From positions 310,001 through 374,000 of the forward strand of contig NZ_JABBWV010000005.1 in NCBI RefSeq assembly GCF_012999535.1: a stretch of DNA of 64,000 nt, read 5' to 3'. Shown one piece after another: positions 1 through 8,497 of this stretch. The notes under the pieces were generated by a model. The model saw only the letters and a list, made by a program, of their open reading frames with translations. It was not told where the DNA came from and did no database searches. Positions within the stretch are counted from its first letter, which is position 1. Each line of letters starts with the position of its first letter. The DNA comes from Microbispora sp. H11081. GTDB taxonomy: Bacteria > Actinomycetota > Actinomycetes > Streptosporangiales > Streptosporangiaceae. The translations under genes and the position numbers were made by a program.

Positions 1-937
1 CCGCTCCGCCGGGGGCTTCTGGCCCGCCGGCGACGACCGGGCCGCGCTCGGTCTCGACGACCTCGGTCTCGACCGGGTCCTCCCCCGCGACCTCGACGAC
101 CTCGACGTGGGCGGCGCACGGACGCCAGCCGTCCGGGCCGAGCGCCTCGACGCGGCCGTCCACCCGCCGGAGCCGTTCGCGGTAGAGGTCCTGGTAGTCG
201 GCCATGGCGTTGGTGATCGCCCAGGCGACCGAGCCCGCGTGCCCGAAGTGGGCGATGCCGGGCACGCCGGGCACGGCCAGCCCGACCACGTCGAACTCGG
301 GACAGGCCAGGCGGATCTGCTGGTAGAAGCCGGGGTCCTCGATGAACCTGTGCGGGTCGCCCGCGATCAGGGCCGAGCCGGTGGCGGTGCGGTCGCCGGG
401 GACGAGCCAGCCGTTGCTGCCCGAGGTGCCAGGCCCGTCGGCCGCGAACAGCGCGACCGCCTCGGGGCCCAGATGTTCTGTCACCGCGTCGCGCCACAGC
501 TTCGCCGGGACGTGCGCGAACAGGATGTGGTGGGACAGCCAGATCGCCATCGGCGTCCACGGCTCCCAGCGGCCCGGCGCGATCCCGGCCTCGCCCGGCG
601 CCGCCCCGCCGAACTCGGCGGTGCGGCGCGCCCCCTCGGGGAGCCCCGCGTTGACGCCGTCCACGTAGGCGCGCACCCACGCCGCCGTGTCGTCGTCCAG
701 CGCGCGCAGGCAGCGTTGCGCGGTGTCCGCGAGGCGGACCTGGCGGGCGAAGCGGTCCCAGGGCACGGCCTCCGGCCCGAGGACCTCCGCCGACGTGCCG
801 GTCGCCCTGCGCCGCTCCACCTCGATCTGCCAGGCCCGGTCGAGGGCCGTGACGCGCCCCTGGGCGAAGGCCAGCTCGTACGGGTCGTCCGCACGCAGGT
901 GGGGGATGCCCCAAGCGTCCCGGTAGAGCCTGCTCAT
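1..937 (-). CDS. Penicillin acylase family (S45) Ntn-hydrolase, 3' end cut by the window
   Basis: The first 312 residues are visible and the gene runs off the left edge. They read as a penicillin/acyl-homoserine-lactone acylase proenzyme. The N-terminal part (about 1-165) is alpha-chain-like, followed by GTSGSNGWLVPG, where Ser174 after Gly would become the N-terminal nucleophile after self-cleavage; a beta-chain start with GDPHRF follows. No signal peptide is visible. The ATG overlaps the stop of the upstream ABC ATPase gene by 4 bp (ATGA), so it is the last gene of the iron-regulated importer operon. Acylases of this family are known beside some desferrioxamine loci; a role in trimming or acylating the siderophore is inference. 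Confidence 0.85.
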   Translation of the reverse strand, partial: MSRLYRDAWGIPHLRADDPYELAFAQGRVTALDRAWQIEVERRRATGTSAEVLGPEAVPWDRFARQVRLADTAQRCLRALDDDTAAWVRAYVDGVNAGLPEGARRTAEFGGAAPGEAGIAPGRWEPWTPMAIWLSHHILFAHVPAKLWRDAVTEHLGPEAVALFAADGPGTSGSNGWLVPGDRTATGSALIAGDPHRFIEDPGFYQQIRLACPEFDVVGLAVPGVPGIAHFGHAGSVAWAITNAMADYQDLYRERLRRVDGRVEALGPDGWRPCAAHVEVVEVAGEDPVETEVVETERGPVVAGGPEAPGGA

Positions 938-1830
938 GACGCCGCCCTCGCCGCCGGGGCGCCCGAGCGGTGGCGGGCGGCGGGGACGACCAGGGGAGTG
1001 CCGGTCTCCGGGTCGTCGATGACCCGGCAGGGCAGCCCGAAGACCTCCTCGACCAGGCCCGCGGTCATGACCTGTCCCGGTTCGCCCGCGGCCACGACCC
1101 TGCCCTCGCGCATCGCGATGAGATGGGTGGCGTAGCGGGCGGCGTGGTTGAGGTCGTGGAGCACCGCCACGAGCGTGCGGCCGCGTTCCTCGTGCAACCG
1201 CGCGCACAGGTCGAGGACCTCGATCTGGTGGGCGATGTCCAGGTAGGTCGTCGGCTCGTCCAGGAGCAGCAGCGGCGTCTCCTGGGCCAGCGCCATCGCG
1301 ATCCACACGCGCTGGCGCTGCCCTCCCGACAGCTCGTCGACCAGACGCCCGGCCAGGTCGGCGACCCCGGTGGCCTCCATCGACTCGCGCACCACCCGCT
1401 CGTCGCCGGCCGACCACTGGCGCAGCAGCCGCTGGTGGGGATAGCGCCCGCGGCCGACGAGTTCGGCGACCGTGATGCCGTCGGGCGCGACGGACGTCTG
1501 GGGGAGCAGGCCGAGGGTCCTCGCGACCTTCCTGGCGGGCAGCGAGGTGATGTCACGCCCGTCGAGCAGCACCGTCCCCGCGGCGGGCTTGAGGGTGCGC
1601 GCCAGCGCCCGCAGCAGGGTGGACTTGCCGCAGGCGTTGGGCCCGATGATCACCGTGAACGACCGGTCGGGGATGGCGACGTCGAGGCCCTCGGCGACGA
1701 CCCTCCTGTCGTAGGAGAGGGTCAGCCCGTCGCCGCGCAGGCGCGGCCCGTCCTCGTGGGTGCCCGCCATGCCGTTCTTGTCCACGATGGTCCTGTCCAC
1801 GATGGTCCTGTCCACGATGGTCTCGGTCAT
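934..1830 (-). CDS. Ferric-siderophore ABC transporter ATP-binding protein (FepC/FecE type)
   Basis: This 298-residue ABC ATPase is predicted to energise import of ferric siderophore together with the two upstream permeases. Walker A is GPNACGKST, with Ala-Cys in place of the usual Gly-Ser/Ala-Gly. The signature LSGGQRQR, Walker B LLLLDEPT and switch His in AVLHDLNHA are intact. The ATG at 1830 overlaps the upstream permease stop by 4 bp, which fixes the start. The N-terminus carries an unusual in-frame repeat (TIVDR, TIVDR, TIVDK) before the ABC fold begins near residue 27. The family assignment is firm; the substrate is inferred from the adjacent desferrioxamine genes. Confidence 0.93.
   Translation of the reverse strand: MTETIVDRTIVDRTIVDKNGMAGTHEDGPRLRGDGLTLSYDRRVVAEGLDVAIPDRSFTVIIGPNACGKSTLLRALARTLKPAAGTVLLDGRDITSLPARKVARTLGLLPQTSVAPDGITVAELVGRGRYPHQRLLRQWSAGDERVVRESMEATGVADLAGRLVDELSGGQRQRVWIAMALAQETPLLLLDEPTTYLDIAHQIEVLDLCARLHEERGRTLVAVLHDLNHAARYATHLIAMREGRVVAAGEPGQVMTAGLVEEVFGLPCRVIDDPETGTPLVVPAARHRSGAPAARAAS
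1780..1822. repeat. Three tandem copies of a 15-bp in-frame repeat
   Basis: The unit gtccacgatggtcct occurs at 1780-1794 and 1795-1809, with a slightly diverged third copy at 1810-1822. It lies in the 5' end of the ATPase gene and encodes the repeated Ile-Val-Asp-Arg/Lys-Thr stretch. Each copy adds exactly five codons, so slippage changes protein length without breaking frame. Confidence 0.9.
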
Positions 1831-2867
1831 ATCCGTCCCGCCTTCCGCTGGGCGGCGAGCAGCCAGACGAGGTAGCCGCCGCCGAGCACTCCCGTCACCA
1901 CTCCGACCGGCAGTTGGTGGCCGGCGAACAGCCGCTGCGCGGCCAGGTCGGCGCCGGTCAGCAGCGCGGCGCCCGTGCACGTCGCGGCGAGCAGGTTCGG
2001 CCCTGGCGCCCCGGTCATCCGCCTGGCCAGATGCGGGGCGGTGAGCGCGACGAACGACACGGGCCCGGCGGCGGCCGCCGCCAGGGACGTGAGCAGCACG
2101 GCCGACCCCACGAGGACCAGGCGCATGCCCTGGACCCGTACGCCGAGGCCGCGCGCCAGGTCGTCGCCCATCTCGGTCATCGCCAGGGGGCGGGCGCAGC
2201 CGAGCAGCACCACCGGCGCGAGCACCGCGGTCGCGACGAGCAGCGGGAGGACGTCCTCCCAGCCGCGCCCGTCCAGGCTGCCGGTGAGCCACAGCATGGC
2301 CCGTGCCGCCTCCATCAGCCTTCCCCTGGTCAGCAGATACCCGTTGACGCCGGTGAGGATGGCGGTGACGCCGATGCCCACCAGCACGAGCCGGTGCCCG
2401 TGCAGGCCGCCGCGCCAGGCGAGGGCGTAGATGACGATCCCGGTGACGACGCCGCCGAGCACCGCGCCGCCCGCGAGCGCCGCGCTGCTGCCCCCCGTGA
2501 CGACCACGAGGAGCGCGCCCGTCGCCGAGCCCTGGGTGAAGCCGAGCAGGTCGGGGCTGCCCAGCGGGTTGCGTACGAGCGACTGGAAGACCGCGCCCGC
2601 CAGCGCGAGCGCCGCGCCCACGAGCAGCGCGGTGACGACGCGGGGCAGCCGCAGTTCGTGCACGATGAAGTCCTCGGCGGGGGCGCCGCCGCCCAGCACG
2701 GTGCGTACGACGTCGGAAGGGCTCATCGGGTAGTCGCCGCCGCCGATGGCGAGCACGCCGAACGCGGTCGCGAGCAGCAGGCAGCCGGCTCCCACGGCGA
2801 CCGCTCTGGGCCGCAGGGCCACCCCGGCGACGACGCGCCCCGGGGCGATCGGCTGTGGCGCACTCAC
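1827..2867 (-). CDS. FecCD-family siderophore ABC transporter permease (second permease)
   Basis: A 346-residue membrane protein with about nine to ten hydrophobic segments. It has the FecCD hallmarks: ELRLPRVVTALLVGAALALAG, then QSLVRNPLGSPDLLG, and a GPVSFVALTAPHLAR coupling region near the C-terminus. With its neighbour it would form the heterodimeric channel of a ferric-siderophore importer. The GTG start at 2867 overlaps the stop of the upstream permease by 4 bp (GTGA); an open frame extends further upstream but only as a shadow of that gene. It is co-transcribed with the ATPase and acylase genes. Confidence 0.93.
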   Translation of the reverse strand: MSAPQPIAPGRVVAGVALRPRAVAVGAGCLLLATAFGVLAIGGGDYPMSPSDVVRTVLGGGAPAEDFIVHELRLPRVVTALLVGAALALAGAVFQSLVRNPLGSPDLLGFTQGSATGALLVVVTGGSSAALAGGAVLGGVVTGIVIYALAWRGGLHGHRLVLVGIGVTAILTGVNGYLLTRGRLMEAARAMLWLTGSLDGRGWEDVLPLLVATAVLAPVVLLGCARPLAMTEMGDDLARGLGVRVQGMRLVLVGSAVLLTSLAAAAAGPVSFVALTAPHLARRMTGAPGPNLLAATCTGAALLTGADLAAQRLFAGHQLPVGVVTGVLGGGYLVWLLAAQRKAGRI

Positions 2868-3940
2868 GCGCGCACCTTCCTTCGCACGAAGTAGAGGAAC
2901 AGCGGGCCGCCCAGCACCGCCGTGACGATGCCCGCCTGCAGTTCGCCCGGCCGGGCCACCAGCCGGCCGAGCACGTCGGCGCCGAGCAGCAGCACGGGCG
3001 CGAGCAGCGCGCAGCAGGGGAGCATCCAGCGCTGGTCGGGGCCGGTCAGCGCCCTGACGAGGTGCGGCACCATGAGCCCGACGAAGACGATCGGCCCGCA
3101 GGCGGCGGTGGCCGCCCCGCACAGCAGCGTCACCGTCACGATGGCGCCCACGCGGACCCGGGCGGGGTGCGCGCCGAGCGAGCGCGCCGAGTCGTCGCCG
3201 AGCGCGAGCGCGTTGAGCGGCCTGGCCAGGGCCAGGGCCAGCAGCAGCCCCGCCGCGATGAACGGCGCCATCATGGCCGCGGTCGCCCCCTGCGCGCTCG
3301 CGAGGGAGCCGACGGTCCAGAAGCGCATGGTCTCCAGCGCGGCGGAGTCGAGCAGCATCGTCCCGTTCACGTACGAGTAGAGCGCGGCGTTGATGGCGGC
3401 TCCCGCCAGCGCGAGCCGCGCCGGGGTGGCCGCGCGCCCGCCGCCCACCGCGTACACCAGCACGGACACGGCCGCCGCGCCGGCCAGGGCGAACCAGACG
3501 CGGCCCTGGAACGACGCCACGCCCAGCAGCCCGGCGGCGGTGGCGACCGCGGCGGAGGCGCCCGCGTTGATCCCCAGCAGCCCGGGGTCGGCCAGCGGGT
3601 TGCGGGTCAGCGCCTGCATGACGCCGCCCGCGACCCCAAGCGCGGCTCCGGCGAGCAGCCCGAGGAGGGTGCGCGGCAGCCGCATCTCGTGGACGACCGT
3701 GTAGGCGGCCGAGTCGGCGTCCACGAGTCCGTGCCAGACCTCCACGACGGAGAGTTGCCGCGCGCCGAGCCCGAGGCTGAGCACGAGGACGGCGGCCAGC
3801 GCGATCGCCGAGCCCAGCAGCGCCGCTGCGCGCCGGCCGTTTTCCGCGCGTTTTTCCGGCGCCCTCGTAGCCCCGCTGATCTGCGAGGACTCTGTGACGA
3901 CCACGAACTGCTCCGGTGGGGGGCGGGGGACGAATTTCAT
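2864..3940 (-). CDS. FecCD-family siderophore ABC transporter permease (first permease)
   Basis: A 358-residue polytopic FecCD permease and first gene of the leftward importer operon. Family landmarks are MRLPRTLLGLLAGAALG, MQALTRNPLADPGLLG and GPIVFVGLMVPHLVRAL. I chose the ATG at 3940, which follows an AGAGGG ribosome-binding stretch. An in-frame TTG at 3955 would leave only 4 bp between the start and the iron box and has no ribosome-binding site. The operon is expected to be repressed by an IdeR/DmdR-type regulator through the box at 3960-3978. Confidence 0.92.
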   Translation of the reverse strand: MKFVPRPPPEQFVVVTESSQISGATRAPEKRAENGRRAAALLGSAIALAAVLVLSLGLGARQLSVVEVWHGLVDADSAAYTVVHEMRLPRTLLGLLAGAALGVAGGVMQALTRNPLADPGLLGINAGASAAVATAAGLLGVASFQGRVWFALAGAAAVSVLVYAVGGGRAATPARLALAGAAINAALYSYVNGTMLLDSAALETMRFWTVGSLASAQGATAAMMAPFIAAGLLLALALARPLNALALGDDSARSLGAHPARVRVGAIVTVTLLCGAATAACGPIVFVGLMVPHLVRALTGPDQRWMLPCCALLAPVLLLGADVLGRLVARPGELQAGIVTAVLGGPLFLYFVRRKVRA

Positions 3941-3959
3941 CGGCCCTCTGGACAAGAAC

Positions 3960-3978
3960 TTAGGTAAGGGTAACCTAA
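3960..3978. promoter_or_regulatory. IdeR/DmdR1-type iron box between divergent importer genes
   Basis: The 19-bp sequence ttaggtaagggtaacctaa matches the actinobacterial iron-box consensus TTAGGTTAGSCTAACCTAA with few mismatches. It lies 20 bp upstream of the permease ATG and 41 bp upstream of the binding-protein ATG, so one box can repress both directions when iron is plentiful. Confidence 0.85.
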
Positions 3979-4018
3979 CTATCGATCAGCCCCAAGGCCC
4001 AGTGCTCATCTGTGCCGC

Positions 4019-5062
4019 ATGAGAGAAAGACGAACCGTGCGAAACCTGAACTCCCCCCTGACCCGCCGCGGCCTTCTCGCGACGGGCGGAGCCGCCGTCC
4101 TCGCGCTGGCGCTCGCCGCCTGCGGGTCGACCGACCCGGCGCCCGCCACCGAGGGGCAGACCGCGAAGTCGTGGTCCTTCACCGACGACAGGAGGGAGTC
4201 GGTCACGGCCGCGGCCGTCCCGTCGCGGATCGTGGCGTTCACCGGCACGGCGGCGGCGCTCGCCGACTACGGGGTGCAGGACAAGATCGTCGGCGTCTTC
4301 GGCGAGACCAAGCGCGCCGACGGCTCGCCGGAACCGCAGGCCGGCGACCTCGACGTCGACAAGGTGACGATCCTCGGCAACGTCTGGGGCGAGTTCAACA
4401 TCGAGAAGTACGCCGGGCTGCGGCCCGAGCTTCTCGTCACGCACATGTACGACCCCGGCGCCCTGTGGTACGTCCCGGACGAGAGCAAGGACAAGATCGT
4501 CAAGCTCGCCCCGACCGTGACCGTGAGCGTGGCCCGCGTCCCGATGACCCAGCCGATCGAGCGGTACGCCGCCCTCGCCGAGTCGCTCGGGGCGGACATG
4601 AAGGCCCCGAAGGTCGCCGACGCCAAGGCCCGGTTCGAGGCCGCCGCGGAGAGCGTGCGCAAGGCGGTCGCCGAGAACCCCGGGATCAAGGTCCTGGCGG
4701 CGTCGGGCAGCCCCGACGTGCTCTACGTCTCCAACCCCGAGGTCAACACCGACCTCATGTACTTCACCCAGCTCGGGGTCGAGGTCGTCAAGCCGGAGAA
4801 GCCCGGTGACGGCGGCTACTACGAGAACCTGAGCTGGGAGAACGCCGACAAGTACGACGCAGACCTGATCCTGCTCGACAACCGCAGCACGGCGCTGCAG
4901 CCCAAGGACCTGACGTCCAAGCCGGCCTGGGCGAAGCTGCCCGCGGTCGAGGCCGGCCAGATCATCGGCTGGGACCCGGTGCCGCGCTTCTCGTACGCCG
5001 GAGCGGCCCCGATCCTGGAGAACCTGGCGACGGCGATCAAGAACGCCAAGAAGCTCGGCTGA
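4019..5062 (+). CDS. Ferric-siderophore-binding lipoprotein (ABC transporter substrate-binding protein)
   Basis: A 347-residue class III periplasmic-binding-type lipoprotein that would capture ferric siderophore outside the membrane and feed the FecCD permeases. A twin-arginine-like stretch LTRRGLLATGG precedes a hydrophobic core and the lipobox LAAC with Cys35. The body follows the family pattern: RIVAFTGTAAALADYGV, later LLVTHMYDPG and LILLDNRS. The ATG at 4019 has no obvious ribosome-binding site. An in-frame GTG at 4037, preceded by a purine-rich stretch, would give a more compact signal peptide and may be the true start. It is divergent from the permease operon and shares its iron box. 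Confidence 0.9.
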   Translation: MRERRTVRNLNSPLTRRGLLATGGAAVLALALAACGSTDPAPATEGQTAKSWSFTDDRRESVTAAAVPSRIVAFTGTAAALADYGVQDKIVGVFGETKRADGSPEPQAGDLDVDKVTILGNVWGEFNIEKYAGLRPELLVTHMYDPGALWYVPDESKDKIVKLAPTVTVSVARVPMTQPIERYAALAESLGADMKAPKVADAKARFEAAAESVRKAVAENPGIKVLAASGSPDVLYVSNPEVNTDLMYFTQLGVEVVKPEKPGDGGYYENLSWENADKYDADLILLDNRSTALQPKDLTSKPAWAKLPAVEAGQIIGWDPVPRFSYAGAAPILENLATAIKNAKKLG

Positions 5063-5109
5063 CCGCGCATCGGAGAAATCATCCGGGGACACGTGTCCAC
5101 TCCAGTCAG

Positions 5110-5128
5110 TTAGGTTCGGCTAACCTAA
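5110..5128. promoter_or_regulatory. IdeR/DmdR1-type iron box upstream of desABCD
   Basis: The 19-bp sequence ttaggttcggctaacctaa is nearly the perfect iron-box palindrome (outer arms TTAGGTT and AACCTAA). It ends about 21 bp before the desA start, so a bound repressor would occlude the promoter. Confidence 0.9.
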
Positions 5129-5149
5129 CCTCTAGCGGTAAGGATGACA

Positions 5150-6646
5150 ATGACCTATCCCCATGCCGGGGCCGCGCGGTCGTACCTCTTCAACGACCGC
5201 ACGGTGGACGGCTACCGGCGGGCGATGGCCGCCGGTGCGGAGCGGGTGGCGGAGCGGATCCGGCACGCTGACCGGCCCTTCAGCGGCGTGTCCCCGGAAC
5301 GGCTGGCGCCGGAGATCGCCGCGATCGACCTCGAACGGCCTCTGCGCGACCCCGCCGCCGCCCTCGACGAGGTCGAACGGGTCTACCTGCGCGACGCCGT
5401 CTACTTCCACCACCCCCGCTATCTCGCGCACCTCAACTGCCCGGTGGTGATCCCCGCGCTGCTGGGCGAGGCGGTCCTGTCGGCGGTGAACTCCTCGCTC
5501 GACACGTGGGACCAGAGCGCGGGCGGCACGCTCATCGAGCGCCGCCTCGTCGAGTGGACGGCCAGCCGGATCGGCTTCGGCTCCGCCGCCGACGGCGTCT
5601 TCACCAGCGGCGGCACCCAGTCGAACCTCCACGCCCTGCTGCTCGCCCGCGAGGAGGCCCGTACGGGCGCCTCGCTGGCGCGGCTGCGCGTGATCACCTC
5701 CGCGGCCGGGCACTTCAGCGTGCGCAAGGCGGCGAACCTGCTCGGCCTCGGCCCCGACGCCGTCGTGACCGTGGAGACCGACGCGGAACGGCGGATGCGC
5801 CCGGCCGCGCTCGCCCGCGAACTCGACCGCTGCCGCCGCGCCGGGCTGGTGGTCATGGCCGTCGTGGCCACCGCGGGCACCACCGACTTCGGCTCCATCG
5901 ACCCCCTGCCGGAGATCGCCGCCCTGTGCCGGTCCGCCGGGGTGTGGCTGCACGTGGACGCGGCGTACGGCTGCGGGCTGCTCGTCTCCCGCAGACGGCG
6001 GCACCTGCTCGACGGGATCGAGCGGGCCGACTCCGTCACCGTCGACTTCCACAAGTCCTTCTTCCAGCCGGTCAGCTCCAGCGCGGTGCTGGTGCGCGAC
6101 GGCGCGGTCCTGCGGCACGCGGCCCACCACGCCGACTACCTCAACCCCCTGCGGATGGCCGAGCGGGGCATCCCCAACCAGGTGGACAAGAGCCTGCAGA
6201 CCACCCGCCGCTTCGACGCGCTCAAGCTCTGGCTGACGCTGCGGGTGATGGGCCCCGACGCGGTCGGCGAGCTGTTCGACGAGGTCGTCGACCGCGCGGC
6301 CGAGGCGCACGCCCTGATCTCGGCCGACCCGCGTTTCGAGATCGTCACGCGGTCGCCGCTGAGCACGCTGGTCTTCCGTTATCTGCCGCCGGAGGGCCCC
6401 GGCCGCAAGCTCGCCGACGACGCCAACCTGTACGCCCGCGAGGCCCTCGCCGCCTCCGGCGCTGCCGTCGTCGCGGGCACCAGGGTCGACGGCCGCCACT
6501 ATCTGAAGCTCACCCTGCTGAACCCCGAAACCACGCTGGACGACATCGAGCACGTCCTCGACCTCCTCGCGGGGCACGCCCGGCGCTACGTGGACGAGCT
6601 CGCCCCGCCCGCCGACCATCCGGGAGCAACGCATGTCCACGCATGA
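5150..6646 (+). CDS. desA: Lysine decarboxylase DesA (PLP-dependent, group II)
   Basis: This 498-residue enzyme should decarboxylate L-lysine to cadaverine, the first step of desferrioxamine synthesis. The fold-type I PLP motifs are present: [17 protein letters not shown] for phosphate binding, LHVDAAYG for the pyridine-N aspartate, and [10 protein letters not shown] with the Schiff-base lysine at residue 302. I chose ATG 5150 because AAGGA sits 5 bp upstream; ATG 5144 is in frame but lies inside that ribosome-binding site. It is the first gene of desABCD, and its 3' end overlaps desB by 14 bp. The iron box at 5110-5128 predicts expression under iron starvation. Confidence 0.95.
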   Translation: MTYPHAGAARSYLFNDRTVDGYRRAMAAGAERVAERIRHADRPFSGVSPERLAPEIAAIDLERPLRDPAAALDEVERVYLRDAVYFHHPRYLAHLNCPVVIPALLGEAVLSAVNSSLDTWDQSAGGTLIERRLVEWTASRIGFGSAADGVFTSGGTQSNLHALLLAREEARTGASLARLRVITSAAGHFSVRKAANLLGLGPDAVVTVETDAERRMRPAALARELDRCRRAGLVVMAVVATAGTTDFGSIDPLPEIAALCRSAGVWLHVDAAYGCGLLVSRRRRHLLDGIERADSVTVDFHKSFFQPVSSSAVLVRDGAVLRHAAHHADYLNPLRMAERGIPNQVDKSLQTTRRFDALKLWLTLRVMGPDAVGELFDEVVDRAAEAHALISADPRFEIVTRSPLSTLVFRYLPPEGPGRKLADDANLYAREALAASGAAVVAGTRVDGRHYLKLTLLNPETTLDDIEHVLDLLAGHARRYVDELAPPADHPGATHVHA

Positions 6647-7928
6647 CTTCGTCGCGATCGGGCTGGGGCCGTTCAACCTGGGCCTGGCCTGCCTGACCGA
6701 GCCGATCGCCGATCTCGACGGCGTGTTCCTGGAGGCGAGGCCCGGCTTCGCCTGGCACCCCGGGATGATGCTCGACTCCGTGACGCTGCAGACGCCGTTC
6801 ATCGCAGACCTCGTCACCCTGGCCGACCCGACCTCGCCCTACTCCTTCCTGAACTACCTGAAGGAGACCGGCAGGCTCTACCCCTTCTACATCCGCGAGA
6901 GCTTCTACCAGCTGCGCGCCGAGTACGACGCGTACTGCCGGTGGGCCGCGGGGCGGCTGGGAAGCGTCCGCTTCGGCCACCGGGTGACCTCGGTGACGTA
7001 CGACGAGGCCGACGGGCACTACGTGGTGCGCGCGACCGGGGAGAACGGCGAGGAGACCGAGCACCGGGCCCCGCACCTCGTGCTCGGCACCGGCACCCCG
7101 CCGTACGTGCCGGAGGCCTGCCGGGGCCTCGGCGGCGACCTCGTCCACAACGGCGGCTACCTGGACGCGAAGGCCGCGCTGCAGGCCAAGGAGAGCATCA
7201 CGGTCGTCGGCAGCGGGCAGAGCGCGGCGGAGATCTACCGAGACCTGCTGGCCGACATCGACACCCGCGGCTACCGGCTCAACTGGGTGACCAGGTCGCC
7301 GCGGTTCTTCCCGCTGGAATACACCAAGCTGACCCTGGAGATGACCTCCCCCGAATACGTGGACTACTTCCACGCGCTGCCGGAGGACACCCGCTACCGC
7401 CTGGAAGCCGAGCAGAAGTGCCTCTACAAGGGCATCGACGCGGAGCTGATCAACGAGATCTTCGACCTGCTGTACGCCAAGACCGTGGAAGGGCCCATCC
7501 CCACCCGGCTGCTGACCTGCACCGAGCTGCGCGAGGCGGCCTATGACGAGGGCCGGGGCGAGTACACGCTCGGGCTGCGCCACGTGGAGCAGGAGCGCGA
7601 CTTCGCGCTCGTCACCCAGGGCCTCGTGCTGGCCACCGGCTACCGCTACACGCCCCCGGACTTCCTCGAACCCGTGCGCGACCGGATCCGGTGGGACCGG
7701 CACGGCCGGTTCGACGTGGCGAGGAACTACAGCATCGACGTCACCGGCCGGGGAATCTTCCTGCAGAACGGCGCCGCCCACGCCCACAGCGTCACCTCCC
7801 CCGACCTCGGCATGGGCCCGTACCGCAACTCGTGGATCATCAGCCAGATCCTGGGCCGCGAGCACTACCCCATCGAGAAGGCCATCGCCTTCCAGGAGTT
7901 CGGCGCGCCCGAGGGCGTGGTCGCATGA
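6633..7928 (+). CDS. desB: Cadaverine/lysine N-monooxygenase DesB
   Basis: A 431-residue flavin-dependent N-hydroxylating monooxygenase predicted to convert cadaverine to N-hydroxycadaverine with FAD, NADPH and oxygen. The N-terminus has [14 protein letters not shown] (FAD-binding), and [13 protein letters not shown] near residue 190 is the NADPH-binding Rossmann motif. The C-terminal ATGYRY signature typical of L-lysine and L-ornithine N-hydroxylases is present. Its 5' end lies within the end of desA and its TGA overlaps the desC ATG by 4 bp, indicating translational coupling. Length is normal for the family. Confidence 0.95.
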   Translation: MSTHDFVAIGLGPFNLGLACLTEPIADLDGVFLEARPGFAWHPGMMLDSVTLQTPFIADLVTLADPTSPYSFLNYLKETGRLYPFYIRESFYQLRAEYDAYCRWAAGRLGSVRFGHRVTSVTYDEADGHYVVRATGENGEETEHRAPHLVLGTGTPPYVPEACRGLGGDLVHNGGYLDAKAALQAKESITVVGSGQSAAEIYRDLLADIDTRGYRLNWVTRSPRFFPLEYTKLTLEMTSPEYVDYFHALPEDTRYRLEAEQKCLYKGIDAELINEIFDLLYAKTVEGPIPTRLLTCTELREAAYDEGRGEYTLGLRHVEQERDFALVTQGLVLATGYRYTPPDFLEPVRDRIRWDRHGRFDVARNYSIDVTGRGIFLQNGAAHAHSVTSPDLGMGPYRNSWIISQILGREHYPIEKAIAFQEFGAPEGVVA

Positions 7929-8497
7929 GTGACATCCTGTTCCGCCGGACCGACGAGCGGGTCGGCGAGCTCGCCGTACGCCGCCTCGACCCGGAGGCGG
8001 ACGCCGCGACCGTGCACGCCTGGGTGACCCATCCCAGGGCGGTGTTCTGGATGATGCTCGACGCCGATGTGGCCGACGTGGAGAAGGAGTATCGCGAGAT
8101 CGTCGGACACCCGCACCGCGACGCGTTCCTCGGGCTCGTGAACGGGAGCCCGGCGTTCCTGGCCGAGCGCTACGACCCCGCCAGGGTCGAGCTCGCGGGG
8201 CTCTACGAGGCCGAGGACGGCGACGTCGGCATGCACTTCCTGTGCGCGCCCGCCGCCACCCCGGTGCACGGCTTCTCCACGGCCGTGATCACGACGGTCA
8301 TGGCGTTCCTGTTCGCCGATCCCGCGACCCGCCGGGTCGTGGTCGAGCCCGACGTGCGCAACACGGCGGTCCACGCGCTCAACGCGGCCGTCGGTTTCGA
8401 GGTCGCCGGCACGGTGGCCAAGCCGGAGAAGGACGCCCTGCTGAGCGTCTGCACCCGGGAGCGGTTCATGGCGGCGACCGGGGAGGCGACGGCGTGA
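7925..8497 (+). CDS. desC: Hydroxycadaverine acyltransferase DesC (GNAT)
   Basis: A 190-residue siderophore-type GNAT acyltransferase (AlcB/IucB-like family). In desferrioxamine synthesis it transfers acetyl, succinyl or other acyl groups from CoA to N-hydroxycadaverine. The start opens with [20 protein letters not shown], the [10 protein letters not shown] segment follows, and the acetyl-CoA region lies around [19 protein letters not shown]. Start and stop both overlap neighbours by 4 bp. Acyl preference decides whether B, E or arylated desferrioxamines are made and cannot be read from the sequence. Confidence 0.93.
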   Translation: MSDILFRRTDERVGELAVRRLDPEADAATVHAWVTHPRAVFWMMLDADVADVEKEYREIVGHPHRDAFLGLVNGSPAFLAERYDPARVELAGLYEAEDGDVGMHFLCAPAATPVHGFSTAVITTVMAFLFADPATRRVVVEPDVRNTAVHALNAAVGFEVAGTVAKPEKDALLSVCTRERFMAATGEATA

